Notes: generated from the sequence alone by a model not told the origin. Positions 1 to 6,246 are shown, counted from the stretch's first letter. The stretch is 7,837 nucleotides of DNA from Actinomycetota bacterium (GCA_009702845.1 WLHG01000042.1:1-7837); one strand, 5' to 3'. Numbers and translations are program-made.

Positions 1-846
1 CGCGCAGATTTTGTCGGAATCATGATGGCAATGTCAGGTTTGCCGGTAACAATCCGCCTACTCGATCCACCGTTACATGAATTCTTACCATCACTCGTGA
101 CCTTAAGTTCTGAGATGGCCCGGGCAGAGGCTCTTAACGAGGATGTTTCTGCGCGTGACAGAGCTTTATTTGCCGCAGTTAACCGCCTACATGAATCAAA
201 CCCGATGTTGGGTCTGCGCGGAGTTCGTTTAGGAATTCTGATTCCAGAGCTCTACAAAATGCAGGTACGGGCACTTGTACATGCATTCCTTGAGGTTCGA
301 AAGCTGGGCCATGATCCAAGGCCTGAAGTAATGATTCCGCTCGTTGCCACACAGCGCGAGCTCCTCTATTTACGCGAATCCCTCGATGAAGAGATTGTGA
401 AGACATTTAAGGGTTCAGGAATAAATGCGGCCATTCCGATTGGCACAATGATTGAGACCCCGCGCGCGGCAATTACAGCCGATCGCTTAGGCGTTTACGC
501 CGATTTCATCTCTTTTGGAACCAACGATTTGACTCAACTCACCTGGGCATTTAGCCGCGATGATGTTGAATCAACCTTCTTACCGCGCTATTTAGATTTG
601 GAACTACTTCCCTTTAATCCTTTTGAGTCACTTGATGAGGCTGGAGTTGGAATCTTGCTACGCACTGCCGTTGACCTTGCGCGTGGGTTGCGTAGTGATT
701 TCAAGCTAGGTGTATGCGGAGAGCACGGTGGAGATCCACGCAGTATTCATTTCTTTAACTCACTCGGCCTTGACTATGTTTCTTGTTCACCATTTCGAGT
801 GCCAATTGCGCGCCTTGAGTCGGGAAGAGCTTCGGTAGTTAGCTAG
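1..846 (+). CDS. ppdK: pyruvate, phosphate dikinase, C-terminal part (5' end outside window)
   Basis: Catalyses reversible conversion of ATP, phosphate and pyruvate to AMP, pyrophosphate and PEP in the cytoplasm. The frame is open from the first base, so the gene begins upstream; 281 residues are visible, against about 880 for the whole enzyme. What is seen is the PEP/pyruvate-binding TIM-barrel domain. It contains the RLLDPPLHEF substrate loop (Arg codon 55-57), GTMIETPRA (Glu codon 454-456), SFGTNDLTQ (Asn codon 523-525), and VCGEHGGDP with the catalytic Cys at 715-717. The closing YVSCSPFRVPIARL is typical of PPDK and separates it from PEP synthase and PTS enzyme I. Every expected active-site residue in this part is present, so it looks functional. 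The stop is TAG at 844-846. I see no clear intrinsic terminator after it. Family assignment is very secure. Confidence 0.97.
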   Translation, partial: RADFVGIMMAMSGLPVTIRLLDPPLHEFLPSLVTLSSEMARAEALNEDVSARDRALFAAVNRLHESNPMLGLRGVRLGILIPELYKMQVRALVHAFLEVRKLGHDPRPEVMIPLVATQRELLYLRESLDEEIVKTFKGSGINAAIPIGTMIETPRAAITADRLGVYADFISFGTNDLTQLTWAFSRDDVESTFLPRYLDLELLPFNPFESLDEAGVGILLRTAVDLARGLRSDFKLGVCGEHGGDPRSIHFFNSLGLDYVSCSPFRVPIARLESGRASVVS

Positions 847-907
847 TAGATATCCGACTTATAACCCGCGCTCAATCAGATACAGGGCACTTATATTCCG
901 CATGGTA

Positions 908-936
908 TTGACACGGTTTGCACCTCCTAATACCCT
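908..936 (+). promoter_or_regulatory. sigma-70-type promoter for the GAF-LuxR gene
   Basis: A perfect -35 hexamer TTGACA (908-913), a 17-base spacer and TACCCT (931-936) as the -10 box. The -10 keeps the T, A and final T that matter most. Transcription would begin near 943, giving a leader of about 24 bases with the SD at 955-960. The hexamers and spacing are seen directly; activity is inferred. A 6-base inverted repeat (GGTATT 904-909, AATACC 929-934) overlaps both boxes. Confidence 0.7.
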
Positions 937-954
937 CATGTAACTCGAAGAAGT

Positions 955-960
955 GAGGAG
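955..960 (+). promoter_or_regulatory. ribosome-binding site that decides the GTG start at 967
   Basis: GAGGAG lies immediately before a TTG at 961 (zero spacing) and six bases before an in-frame GTG at 967. Six bases is normal for ribosome positioning, so GTG 967 is the better start. The ATG at 965-967 is in another frame and is followed directly by a stop. Confidence 0.75.
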
Positions 961-966
961 TTGAAT

Positions 967-1824
967 GTGACGACCACACCTAATTCTCATGAGGTTGCAG
1001 GATTGCGACTTGTAAAACGTTTGAACGAGGAATCGCATGGCTTGCTTGATCCACATCTTCTTTCGCTAGACATGGTAAATGAATGGCTTGGAAGACTCGG
1101 GCACTCTCTACCAGATGCTCGATTATTACAGACACTAATTTTAAGAAGCCCAGGAATCTTGGGTCTTAGAGCAATTTCGATAATCCTACTTAATGAAGAC
1201 AACATCGCGACGAATTTTTCCTCTCATGGTTACCCTGAAGCGGCAACTAAAATGTTGGATGTATATACAACTATGGAAGAGCGGCTTCCATCGGTTGATG
1301 CGATGTTGACAGGGAAACCAGTTATTCTCAAAAACTTAACAGAAATTGAAGAGTACGGTGTTTATCTTCGAACTTGGGTTACATATGTCCCATGGCTAAA
1401 ATCGCTCATAGCTTTTCCGCTTGTAAACGATGGCATGATTGTTGGATCTGTTGTATGGGGATTCGATGAGAATCGGGAAGTCGAAAGCTGGGAATTGAAA
1501 CTATTTACAGCGTTAGCAATGATTCTTCAATCGATGGTTCCAAATCAAATTGCAGATCTTGAAATTGCCAAGAAGATTAATAAGGTTCATGAAGAGCCAG
1601 CTGCGCAAGGTGAAGCATCTACGATCCTAGAGACGAAGTATCAAATGACTCCGCGGCAGGTAGAAATCGCGAGAATGATTGCAGATGGTGCATCCAACCG
1701 TGAGATTGCGCAGGCCCTCTTTTTTAGCGAATCGATGGCGAGATACGAGACTGTAAAAATTTATGAGCGTTTGCGAGTGAAGAATAGAGCTCAGGCAGCG
1801 GGAATGATTCGCTCAATTCTTTGA
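967..1824 (+). CDS. GAF-like sensor with C-terminal LuxR-type helix-turn-helix, transcriptional regulator
   Basis: A 285-residue predicted cytoplasmic transcription factor. The first 50 or so residues are mostly helical and unassigned. Residues of about 50-200 alternate hydrophobic strands and helices in a GAF-like pattern (for example ISIILLNED and LIAFPLVNDGMIVGSVVWG), suggesting a small-molecule sensor. A linker rich in charged residues and alanine (about 205-226) leads to a LuxR/GerE DNA-binding domain at 227-285: MTPRQVEIARMIADGASNRE, IAQALFFSES, then VKNRAQA. There is no receiver domain or transmembrane segment. The recognition helix departs from family consensus: the usual Thr-Val pair and the following His are Met-Ala and Glu (SESMARYETVKIYERL). 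It has its own promoter and converges on the deacylase gene with one base between stops. Its regulon is unknown; the neighbouring deacylase/importer locus is the obvious candidate. The HTH call is secure; the GAF call is moderate. Confidence 0.85.
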   Translation: MTTTPNSHEVAGLRLVKRLNEESHGLLDPHLLSLDMVNEWLGRLGHSLPDARLLQTLILRSPGILGLRAISIILLNEDNIATNFSSHGYPEAATKMLDVYTTMEERLPSVDAMLTGKPVILKNLTEIEEYGVYLRTWVTYVPWLKSLIAFPLVNDGMIVGSVVWGFDENREVESWELKLFTALAMILQSMVPNQIADLEIAKKINKVHEEPAAQGEASTILETKYQMTPRQVEIARMIADGASNREIAQALFFSESMARYETVKIYERLRVKNRAQAAGMIRSIL

Positions 1825-1835
1825 TTCAAAGAGTT
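1815..1835. other. palindrome spanning two convergent stop codons
   Basis: CTTTGA (1819-1824) and TCAAAG (1826-1831) are exact inverted copies around one base. The regulator's TGA stop is the end of the left arm; the deacylase's stop, read on the other strand, is the end of the right arm. As RNA it could fold as a 9-pair stem (1815-1823 with 1827-1835, one G-U) with a 3-base loop. It is AT-rich and has no T-run, so it is not a standard intrinsic terminator. A weak bidirectional end signal is possible. Confidence 0.35.
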
Positions 1836-3424
1836 CTCCTCAGAACATCGCCACTTCGAGCTCCAGTGTGGTCTCCATTACGTATGGCTAGTTCACCATT
1901 GACCATGACGTGGGGTAACCCCTGAGGATATTGATGTGGGCTAGTGAAAGTCGAGAGGTCACGTATAAGTGAAGGGTCGAAAACTACAAGATCGGCTCGC
2001 TTACCAACAGTGATCTCGCCTCGGTCAGCCATCTGCAATTTCTGCGCAACTGCGCTCGTAGACATTTGAACGGCCCGCTCAAGAGTGATTCCATGCGAGC
2101 CAACAAATGAGCTCATGAGACGGGGGTAACATCCATAAGAGCGGGGATGCGGACTTCCCGATCCAGTAATACCGAGGGGATCAAGGGACTGACCATCTGA
2201 TCCAATAAGGGCTCGGGGATGAGTAAAAATCGAGATGAGATCAGCCTCGCTTCGACCAAAGGCGATGATTCCGACTGAATTTCCCATTTCCGCAAGTAGG
2301 TCGAGGGCGCTGTCATCTTCACTCTTACCGGTCGTCTGCGCGATATCGGCGATGCTTTGACCAACAAGTTTTTCTCGCCCTGGAAGTACTGAGCTAATTT
2401 GTATCTCTCTCCAAGAAACAAGCGGGTCGACCCACTCCTTAATGATTTTGTTTCGCACTTGTGGATCTACAAGCCGATTTTTCATTACCTGATCGCCACC
2501 TTCTTGTGCCCATGCAGGAAGAAGTTGGCTTAGCGGACAGTTACCTGCCAGGTATGGGTAAACATCGACAGATATGTCTGCACCCTGAGAATTGGCTTTA
2601 TCAATCTCATCGAGAGCACGCGCAACTGCTCCCCAGTTTCTTTCGCCAACTGCAACTAAATGGGAAATCTGTGTTCGTGCACCTGTCTCTAGCGCGATAC
2701 TAATTACTTCTTCTACCGATTTCATAAGGTCATCGCCGTAATTGCGCATGTGCCAAGCAAAAATTGTATTTGTAGTGGCTACAACTTCGGCAAAACCAAA
2801 GAGCTCATTGCGTGAGGCATATGAGATGGGCGAATAGTTCAACCCTGTAGAAAATCCGTAGGCCCCTGAGTTCAGCCCCTCAAGTAATAGATCTTTCATT
2901 TCATCGATTTGGTAGGGCGTTGCATCCTCTTTACCGTAACCAACAACTGCGGTGTGAATAGGTATGTGCCCAACAAGGGTGGCAACGTTAACGCTTGTTT
3001 TTAACTTCTCCATGTACGAGAGGTAATCATCAACTGTTTTCCAGTCCCAATTAATACTTGGGTCAAGGTCGATATATGCAACAGCTGCGCGAAGATTTTC
3101 AACATCAACGCCGGTCGGCAAAGGTGCTACGCCGAAGCCGCAGTTGCCAACTACCTCGGTGGTAACTCCTTGGCGGATTTTGCTCTGTGCTAAGGGATTG
3201 GAAATCAGGGTTAGATCTGAGTGTGTGTGAATATCGATAAATCCAGGTGCAACCACCATTCCAGCAACATCTATTATTTCGCGTGCGGGAGCCTCATTCA
3301 ACGCTCCAATTTCAATTATTAAACCATCACGAATTGCGACATCGGCGCGATATCCGGGCCTGCCACTGCCATCAACTATGAGTCCATTTTTAAAGATCGT
3401 CGTTACTTCTCGCTCGGTCGACAT
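1826..3424 (-). CDS. N-acyl-D-amino-acid deacylase family zinc amidohydrolase
   Basis: A predicted cytoplasmic metal-dependent hydrolase of 532 residues that, by family, removes the acyl group from N-acyl-D-amino acids. An N-terminal beta-sandwich (about 7-58) leads into the barrel at APGFIDIHTHSDL, with metal ligands His66 and His68. VVGNCGFGVAP supplies Cys95, which marks the D-aminoacylase branch. His225 (AWHMRNYGDDL), His255 (QISHLVAVG) and Asp410 (GSDGQS) fit the remaining ligand and catalytic positions. The C-terminal GKRADLVVFDP is the returning sandwich strand. Asn-Tyr follows HMR where several relatives have an acidic residue, so substrate (D-Glu, D-Asp, neutral D-amino acid, or another cyclic or acyl amide) is not settled. 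Start ATG 3422-3424 follows AGGAGG (3428-3433, minus strand) at 3 bases; an upstream in-frame TTG at 3446-3448 has no SD. It is divergent from a peptide importer, which suggests intracellular processing of the imported compound. Confidence 0.88.
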   Translation of the reverse strand: MSTEREVTTIFKNGLIVDGSGRPGYRADVAIRDGLIIEIGALNEAPAREIIDVAGMVVAPGFIDIHTHSDLTLISNPLAQSKIRQGVTTEVVGNCGFGVAPLPTGVDVENLRAAVAYIDLDPSINWDWKTVDDYLSYMEKLKTSVNVATLVGHIPIHTAVVGYGKEDATPYQIDEMKDLLLEGLNSGAYGFSTGLNYSPISYASRNELFGFAEVVATTNTIFAWHMRNYGDDLMKSVEEVISIALETGARTQISHLVAVGERNWGAVARALDEIDKANSQGADISVDVYPYLAGNCPLSQLLPAWAQEGGDQVMKNRLVDPQVRNKIIKEWVDPLVSWREIQISSVLPGREKLVGQSIADIAQTTGKSEDDSALDLLAEMGNSVGIIAFGRSEADLISIFTHPRALIGSDGQSLDPLGITGSGSPHPRSYGCYPRLMSSFVGSHGITLERAVQMSTSAVAQKLQMADRGEITVGKRADLVVFDPSLIRDLSTFTSPHQYPQGLPHVMVNGELAIRNGDHTGARSGDVLRRTL

Positions 3425-3539
3425 AAGCCTCCTGGCGGAGCATTTCAAGATTCATATTTTGACCTTGGAATTCTCCAACACCATTCACAATACGCGGAAA
3501 ATATAAGGCTATTGCGAGGATTCCAATTTTATTAGTCAT
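3390..3539 (-). CDS. possible 49-residue upstream reading frame overlapping the deacylase start
   Basis: On the minus strand, ATG 3537-3539 is preceded by GGGTGA about 10 bases upstream, a fair match to the 16S tail, and opens a 49-codon frame ending in TAA at 3390-3392. The product starts MTNKIGILAIALYFPRIV, a short hydrophobic stretch, then becomes polar (MLRQEAYVDRARSNDDL). The frame ends 32 bases beyond the deacylase ATG in a different reading frame and contains the deacylase SD. If transcribed from the promoter at 3563-3590, it could act as a leader peptide or a translational-coupling device. It could equally be chance, or be absent from the mRNA if the nearer promoter at 3500-3526 is used. 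I do not recognise a family. Confidence 0.25.
   Translation of the reverse strand: MTNKIGILAIALYFPRIVNGVGEFQGQNMNLEMLRQEAYVDRARSNDDL
3428..3433 (-). promoter_or_regulatory. Shine-Dalgarno of the deacylase gene
   Basis: On the minus strand a full AGGAGG lies three bases before ATG 3422-3424. The spacing is shorter than usual but the match is perfect, and no other nearby start has an SD. The site lies inside the possible upstream reading frame at 3390-3539, so ribosomes translating that frame would pass over it. Confidence 0.65.
3500..3526 (-). promoter_or_regulatory. alternative promoter P2 for the deacylase
   Basis: On the minus strand TTGGAA (3526-3521), a 15-base spacer, then TATATT (3505-3500), five of six to the -10 consensus. 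The spacer is a little short. It would give a leader of about 70 bases lacking the start of the upstream frame. I cannot choose between P1 and P2 from sequence alone. Confidence 0.3.
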
Positions 3540-3546
3540 TTTATAG

Positions 3547-3562
3547 TTTTCACCCCTGAAAA
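3547..3562. promoter_or_regulatory. 16-base palindrome, operator candidate
   Basis: TTTTCA-CCCC-TGAAAA: two exact 6-base inverted arms around a CCCC/GGGG centre. It lies directly downstream of the -10 box of P1 (covering its start point) and about 80 bases upstream of the start point expected for the importer promoter. That position suits a repressor of the deacylase, an activator of the importer, or both. The binding protein is unknown. Confidence 0.45.
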
Positions 3563-3590
3563 ATTCTATTTTTGCTATTTTTTTGGCCAA
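3563..3590 (-). promoter_or_regulatory. candidate promoter P1 for the deacylase
   Basis: On the minus strand TTGGCC (3590-3585), 16 bases, then TAGAAT (3568-3563), five of six matches to the -10 consensus. The start point would be near 3556, inside the TTTTCA-CCCC-TGAAAA palindrome, giving a leader of about 130 bases that includes the 49-codon frame. Confidence 0.4.
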
Positions 3591-3598
3591 TAAAGTAA

Positions 3599-3627
3599 TT
3601 GACTCGAAAAGGGGTGTGGTCTCTACT
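3599..3627 (+). promoter_or_regulatory. candidate promoter for the importer operon
   Basis: TTGACT (3599-3604, five of six to the -35 consensus), a 17-base spacer, then TCTACT (3622-3627, four of six). The start would be near 3634, with a leader of about 75 bases. The spacer contains AGGGGTG (3610-3616), also found inverted in the palindrome at 3547-3562, so a regulator bound there would contact the promoter directly. Confidence 0.45.
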
Positions 3628-3650
3628 TGGTGCTGGACCGGAGAGATGGC

Positions 3651-3679
3651 TCATTCACTCAGGGGTTCATTCATTGAGG
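3651..3679 (+). repeat. imperfect 13-base direct repeat in the importer leader
   Basis: TCATTCACTCAGG (3651-3663) and TCATTCATTGAGG (3667-3679) match at 11 of 13 bases, with 16-base periodicity. They lie between the candidate promoter and the start of the binding-protein gene. A tandem protein-binding site is possible, as is chance. Confidence 0.35.
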
Positions 3680-3708
3680 AAACTACCTATACAAGAAAGA
3701 AGCAGCCT

Positions 3709-5235
3709 ATGGACGTTAGCAGTTTGAGAAGTAAGAAAGCAACAGCAGCGGGGGTTGCTTTTGTACTTGCATTAACCCTCGGTATTAACTTTGCGCCCTC
3801 CCAAGCGGCGAGCAGAAATCTAGTTTATGGATCAGCGGCGGGTATTCCACAGCTCAATCCAATTATTCTGACATCTGCAACAGAAATGCCACTTACAACT
3901 CTTCTTTGGGCAGGTCTAACCTCCCGTAATGAGAGTGGTGGCCTAGATCCAGATCTAGCCACTCGATGGAACGCCAATGCTTCGGCAACCCAATGGACCT
4001 TTACATTGCGACAAGGTGCAAAGTTCTCCGATGGCAGCCCTTTAAATACTAAAGCTGTCAAGGCAGCCTTTGAATACACACTGAAGACACCAGTAAGTCA
4101 ATGGAAAATTGAAATTGACATGGTTGATAGCATCCGGACAACCGCCAATACGATTACCTTCATATTGAAGACTCCGAATGCGGTATTTTCAGAAGCTGTA
4201 GCCGATATTCGAATTATCAAGGTAAGCGAAGTTGATAATTTCAATAAAAATCCATCCACATCTGGACCATACAAAGTTGCTAAATTCACACCAAACGTTT
4301 CACTGAACTTGGTTCCAAATCCAAATTACTATGGGGCCAAGGCCGGGTTGACCGGAATTGATTTTACAAAGTTAGGTGATTCCACCGCAGCAGTTAACGC
4401 TCTGCGCGCTGGTAGCATCGATTATCTAGATCACCTTACTTTCGCTGATGCCGCTTCCGTGAAGAGCAATTCTGCTCTGCAGCTTCTCCGCGCAAAGACT
4501 TCAAGTCAAACCGTGGTGTTGCACATGGATAACCAAAATGCGCCGGGCAATAATATAAAGGTTCGCCAAGCGATGGCTTATGCAGTAAATCGTCAGAGCT
4601 TGTTAGACAATGCATATTTTGGTCAGGGTACAGTCTCGGCATATAACACTGTTGTTGCCGATGCAAGTCCTTGGCAGTGCTCAGCTAAAGCGGGGCTTAC
4701 TAAGTACACCTATGACCCTGCTAAAGCTAAGAAACTATTCGCTGAAGCGGGTATAACTAAATTGACATGGTGGGGAGTTTCAGGAATTCTTCCTGAATTT
4801 ACAACCATGGCTGAAATTATTCAGGCTGACTTGAAGAAAGCTGGAGTAGAGCTCACTATCAAAAATAGTGAAGTTGGAGCCTGGGTTGCCGGGTTCTATC
4901 CTCCAGGTACAAAATATCCAGGACTTGTTGTTCCTAATATTTTCTCCCTTCAGCCAGATCCTGCATACTCCATGTACTACATGAAGAGTGGCGGAAATGA
5001 GTCGAACTGGAACAACACCCAGTACGACACCCTTTTCGATAAAGCTATTACTGTTCTAAAACCAGCCGCGCGTAAAGCTGCATGGTGTGAAGGACTGAAA
5101 CTGGAAAACTCGCAAACACCAATCGTTGCGATGTTTAACATTTTCACCGTTCACGCTGCCAGTTCAAGCGTCAAGGGAATTTGGGTAGCACCTAATGGCA
5201 TGGCACATCTTGAGGGAGCGTCGCTAGGGAGCTAA
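3709..5235 (+). CDS. peptide/nickel-class ABC transporter substrate-binding protein (SBP_bac_5 family)
   Basis: Extracytoplasmic receptor of 508 residues that would capture the ligand and deliver it to the permeases encoded next. ATG 3709 gives a textbook Sec signal: basic LRSKK, a hydrophobic core at about 11-29, then PSQA with likely cleavage after Ala33. Longer in-frame starts exist (ATG 3646, TTG 3583), but they bury this signal or lack a spaced SD; the SD before 3709 is itself weak. The mature part has family landmarks: WTFTLRQGAKFSDGSPL from about 93, NPNYYG, IKVRQAMAYAVNRQSLL at about 283, YDPAKAKKLFAEAG at about 335. Two cysteines, 324 and 460, could form a disulfide. There is no lipobox cysteine, so it is not a predicted lipoprotein. 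The ligand cannot be read from sequence; the neighbouring deacylase suggests a peptide or N-acyl D-amino acid. Confidence 0.9.
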   Translation: MDVSSLRSKKATAAGVAFVLALTLGINFAPSQAASRNLVYGSAAGIPQLNPIILTSATEMPLTTLLWAGLTSRNESGGLDPDLATRWNANASATQWTFTLRQGAKFSDGSPLNTKAVKAAFEYTLKTPVSQWKIEIDMVDSIRTTANTITFILKTPNAVFSEAVADIRIIKVSEVDNFNKNPSTSGPYKVAKFTPNVSLNLVPNPNYYGAKAGLTGIDFTKLGDSTAAVNALRAGSIDYLDHLTFADAASVKSNSALQLLRAKTSSQTVVLHMDNQNAPGNNIKVRQAMAYAVNRQSLLDNAYFGQGTVSAYNTVVADASPWQCSAKAGLTKYTYDPAKAKKLFAEAGITKLTWWGVSGILPEFTTMAEIIQADLKKAGVELTIKNSEVGAWVAGFYPPGTKYPGLVVPNIFSLQPDPAYSMYYMKSGGNESNWNNTQYDTLFDKAITVLKPAARKAAWCEGLKLENSQTPIVAMFNIFTVHAASSSVKGIWVAPNGMAHLEGASLGS

Positions 5236-5279
5236 ACAAGTACACGAGGAAAAAAGTTGAGAGCAGCGAGGAAGTGGTG
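5236..5279 (+). promoter_or_regulatory. 44-base spacer with the permease ribosome-binding site
   Basis: GAGGA at 5268-5272 lies seven bases before ATG 5280, which makes ATG preferable to the in-frame GTGs at 5274 and 5277. No terminator or promoter is apparent, so the permease is probably read through from the binding-protein gene. Confidence 0.6.
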
Positions 5280-6242
5280 ATGACGAAATTCATTCTCAGA
5301 CGTGCAGCATCTAGCGCAATTGTGCTTGTGCTTAGCGTCGTGACTGTATTTCTGAGTATCCGTATTCTGCCAGGCGATCCAGTCTTGTTGAAATATGGAG
5401 CCCAAACGGGCGCCACTCCCGCTGCTCTTGACGCTCTACGAGAGAGTGCTGGATTAAATCACCCGATGCTCGTCCAGCTAATGATTTGGCTTGGAGGAGT
5501 TGTACGAGGAGATTTCGGAACATCTTTTATCTCTCAATTGCCTGTTAGTGAATTAGTCGGCCAGAGAATTCCAGCAACTTTGGAGTTAACATTCTTTATA
5601 GTAGTAATCGCTTCAATTCTCTCGGTCCTGCTCGTTCTAATTGCCATACGCAAGCCCGGTTCTGCCACTGATCGCTTTATTGGATATGTGACATCGATTG
5701 GATTCTCGACTCCGAGTTTCATAATAGGAATTGTACTTGTCTACATATTTGCCTTGAGATGGCACATATTGCCATCACAGGGATTTAAATCCATGGACCT
5801 CGGCATCGTCCAAAATTTGAAACTCATGATCTTGCCAGCGTTTACAGGTGCAATGGTCGTCAGCCCTTACCTAATTAAGTACCTTCGAACTTCAATTCTT
5901 GAAACTAGAGTCTCGTCCTATGTCAGAACCGCTAAGGGCAAAGGGTTATCAAGTTCTGCAGTGTTATTTCGCCATATTTTGCCGAACTCTATAGTCCCAA
6001 CTTTGACGATGCTAGGCATGATTGTTGGATTTGCACTTGGCGGAGTATTCGTTATTGAATATATGTTTGCGGTCCCAGGCATTGGATCTCTTGCGATTGA
6101 AAGTGCTTCGGCGCGCGATTACAGCGTGCTCCAAGGGGTATCAGTTGTCGTCATCGCACTCTTCATCATTACGACTTTTGCTTTTGACATGATCTGCGGA
6201 TTTGTCGATCCACGGCAACGAGTTTTGCAAGTTAAGTCGTGA
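5280..6242 (+). CDS. DppB/OppB-type ABC permease
   Basis: Inner-membrane subunit of the peptide-class importer, 320 residues, normal for the family. TM1 spans about 9-30 and ends in the conserved PGDP (31-34). An external loop with RGDFGTS (76-82) follows, then five further hydrophobic segments, the first at about 100-123. The cytoplasmic coupling (EAA) loop is well preserved at about 214-236: YVRTAKGKGL then RHILPN, which docks on the ATPase. The C-terminal FVDPRQRV is typical of DppB homologues. It follows the binding-protein gene by 44 bases and precedes the second permease by only four, so all are likely one transcript. Family assignment is secure; substrate is not defined by this subunit. 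Confidence 0.93.
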   Translation: MTKFILRRAASSAIVLVLSVVTVFLSIRILPGDPVLLKYGAQTGATPAALDALRESAGLNHPMLVQLMIWLGGVVRGDFGTSFISQLPVSELVGQRIPATLELTFFIVVIASILSVLLVLIAIRKPGSATDRFIGYVTSIGFSTPSFIIGIVLVYIFALRWHILPSQGFKSMDLGIVQNLKLMILPAFTGAMVVSPYLIKYLRTSILETRVSSYVRTAKGKGLSSSAVLFRHILPNSIVPTLTMLGMIVGFALGGVFVIEYMFAVPGIGSLAIESASARDYSVLQGVSVVVIALFIITTFAFDMICGFVDPRQRVLQVKS

Positions 6243-6246
6243 CAAA

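Larger units (their letters stand above)
847..966. other. intergenic region between ppdK and the LuxR-type regulator gene
   Basis: These 120 bases hold the promoter and ribosome-binding site described separately. No stem followed by a T-run is visible after the ppdK stop, so ppdK termination is unexplained here. No RNA gene or small reading frame with a plausible start was recognised. Confidence 0.6.
3425..3708. promoter_or_regulatory. divergent regulatory region between deacylase and importer
   Basis: These 284 bases separate the two divergent starts. The centre (about 3480-3600) is markedly AT-rich, with a T-run at 3578-3584. It contains candidate promoters in both directions, a perfect-armed palindrome (3547-3562), three AGGGGT boxes (3551-3557 on the minus strand, 3610-3616, 3661-3666), and a direct repeat (3651-3663 and 3667-3679). 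The concentration of repeats between promoter and start codons suggests shared control of uptake and hydrolysis. No riboswitch class was recognised in either leader. Confidence 0.6.

Noticed and set aside
847..907. Intrinsic terminator for ppdK.
   Set aside because: CCC and GGG runs could pair weakly, but there is no stable GC stem followed by T residues.
961..966. TTG at 961 as the start of the GAF-LuxR protein.
   Set aside because: The SD GAGGAG touches the TTG with no spacer; GTG 967 has a six-base spacer and is only two codons later.
1912..1922. GGGGT-A-ACCCC inverted repeat near the deacylase 3' end as a hairpin or terminator.
   Set aside because: It is inside the coding sequence (the GLPHVM region), has a one-base centre that cannot form a normal loop without opening pairs, and has no T-run.
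2113..2421. A 102-codon minus-strand frame within the deacylase gene.
   Set aside because: It is in another frame of a gene with clear catalytic motifs across this region, so it is a shadow.
3390..3539. Resemblance of the small frame's KIGILAIALYFPRIV to the N-terminus of HMG-CoA synthase-like thiolase-fold enzymes, as a gene remnant.
   Set aside because: The similarity is limited to a short hydrophobic stretch recalled from memory, with no continuation into active-site motifs. It is too weak to call a pseudogene.
3583..3708. N-terminal extension of the binding protein from TTG 3583 or ATG 3646.
   Set aside because: TTG 3583 has no SD and would lie upstream of the candidate promoter. ATG 3646 has GGAG only two bases away and would put a long polar tail before the signal peptide. 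ATG 3709 gives a normal signal peptide, though its SD is weak.
5217..5235. Short overlapping inverted repeats (AGCG-T-CGCT and GCT-AGGG-AGC) at the end of the binding-protein gene as an attenuator.
   Set aside because: Stems are only three or four pairs, mutually exclusive and coding; they are not enough to support an intra-operon processing or termination signal.
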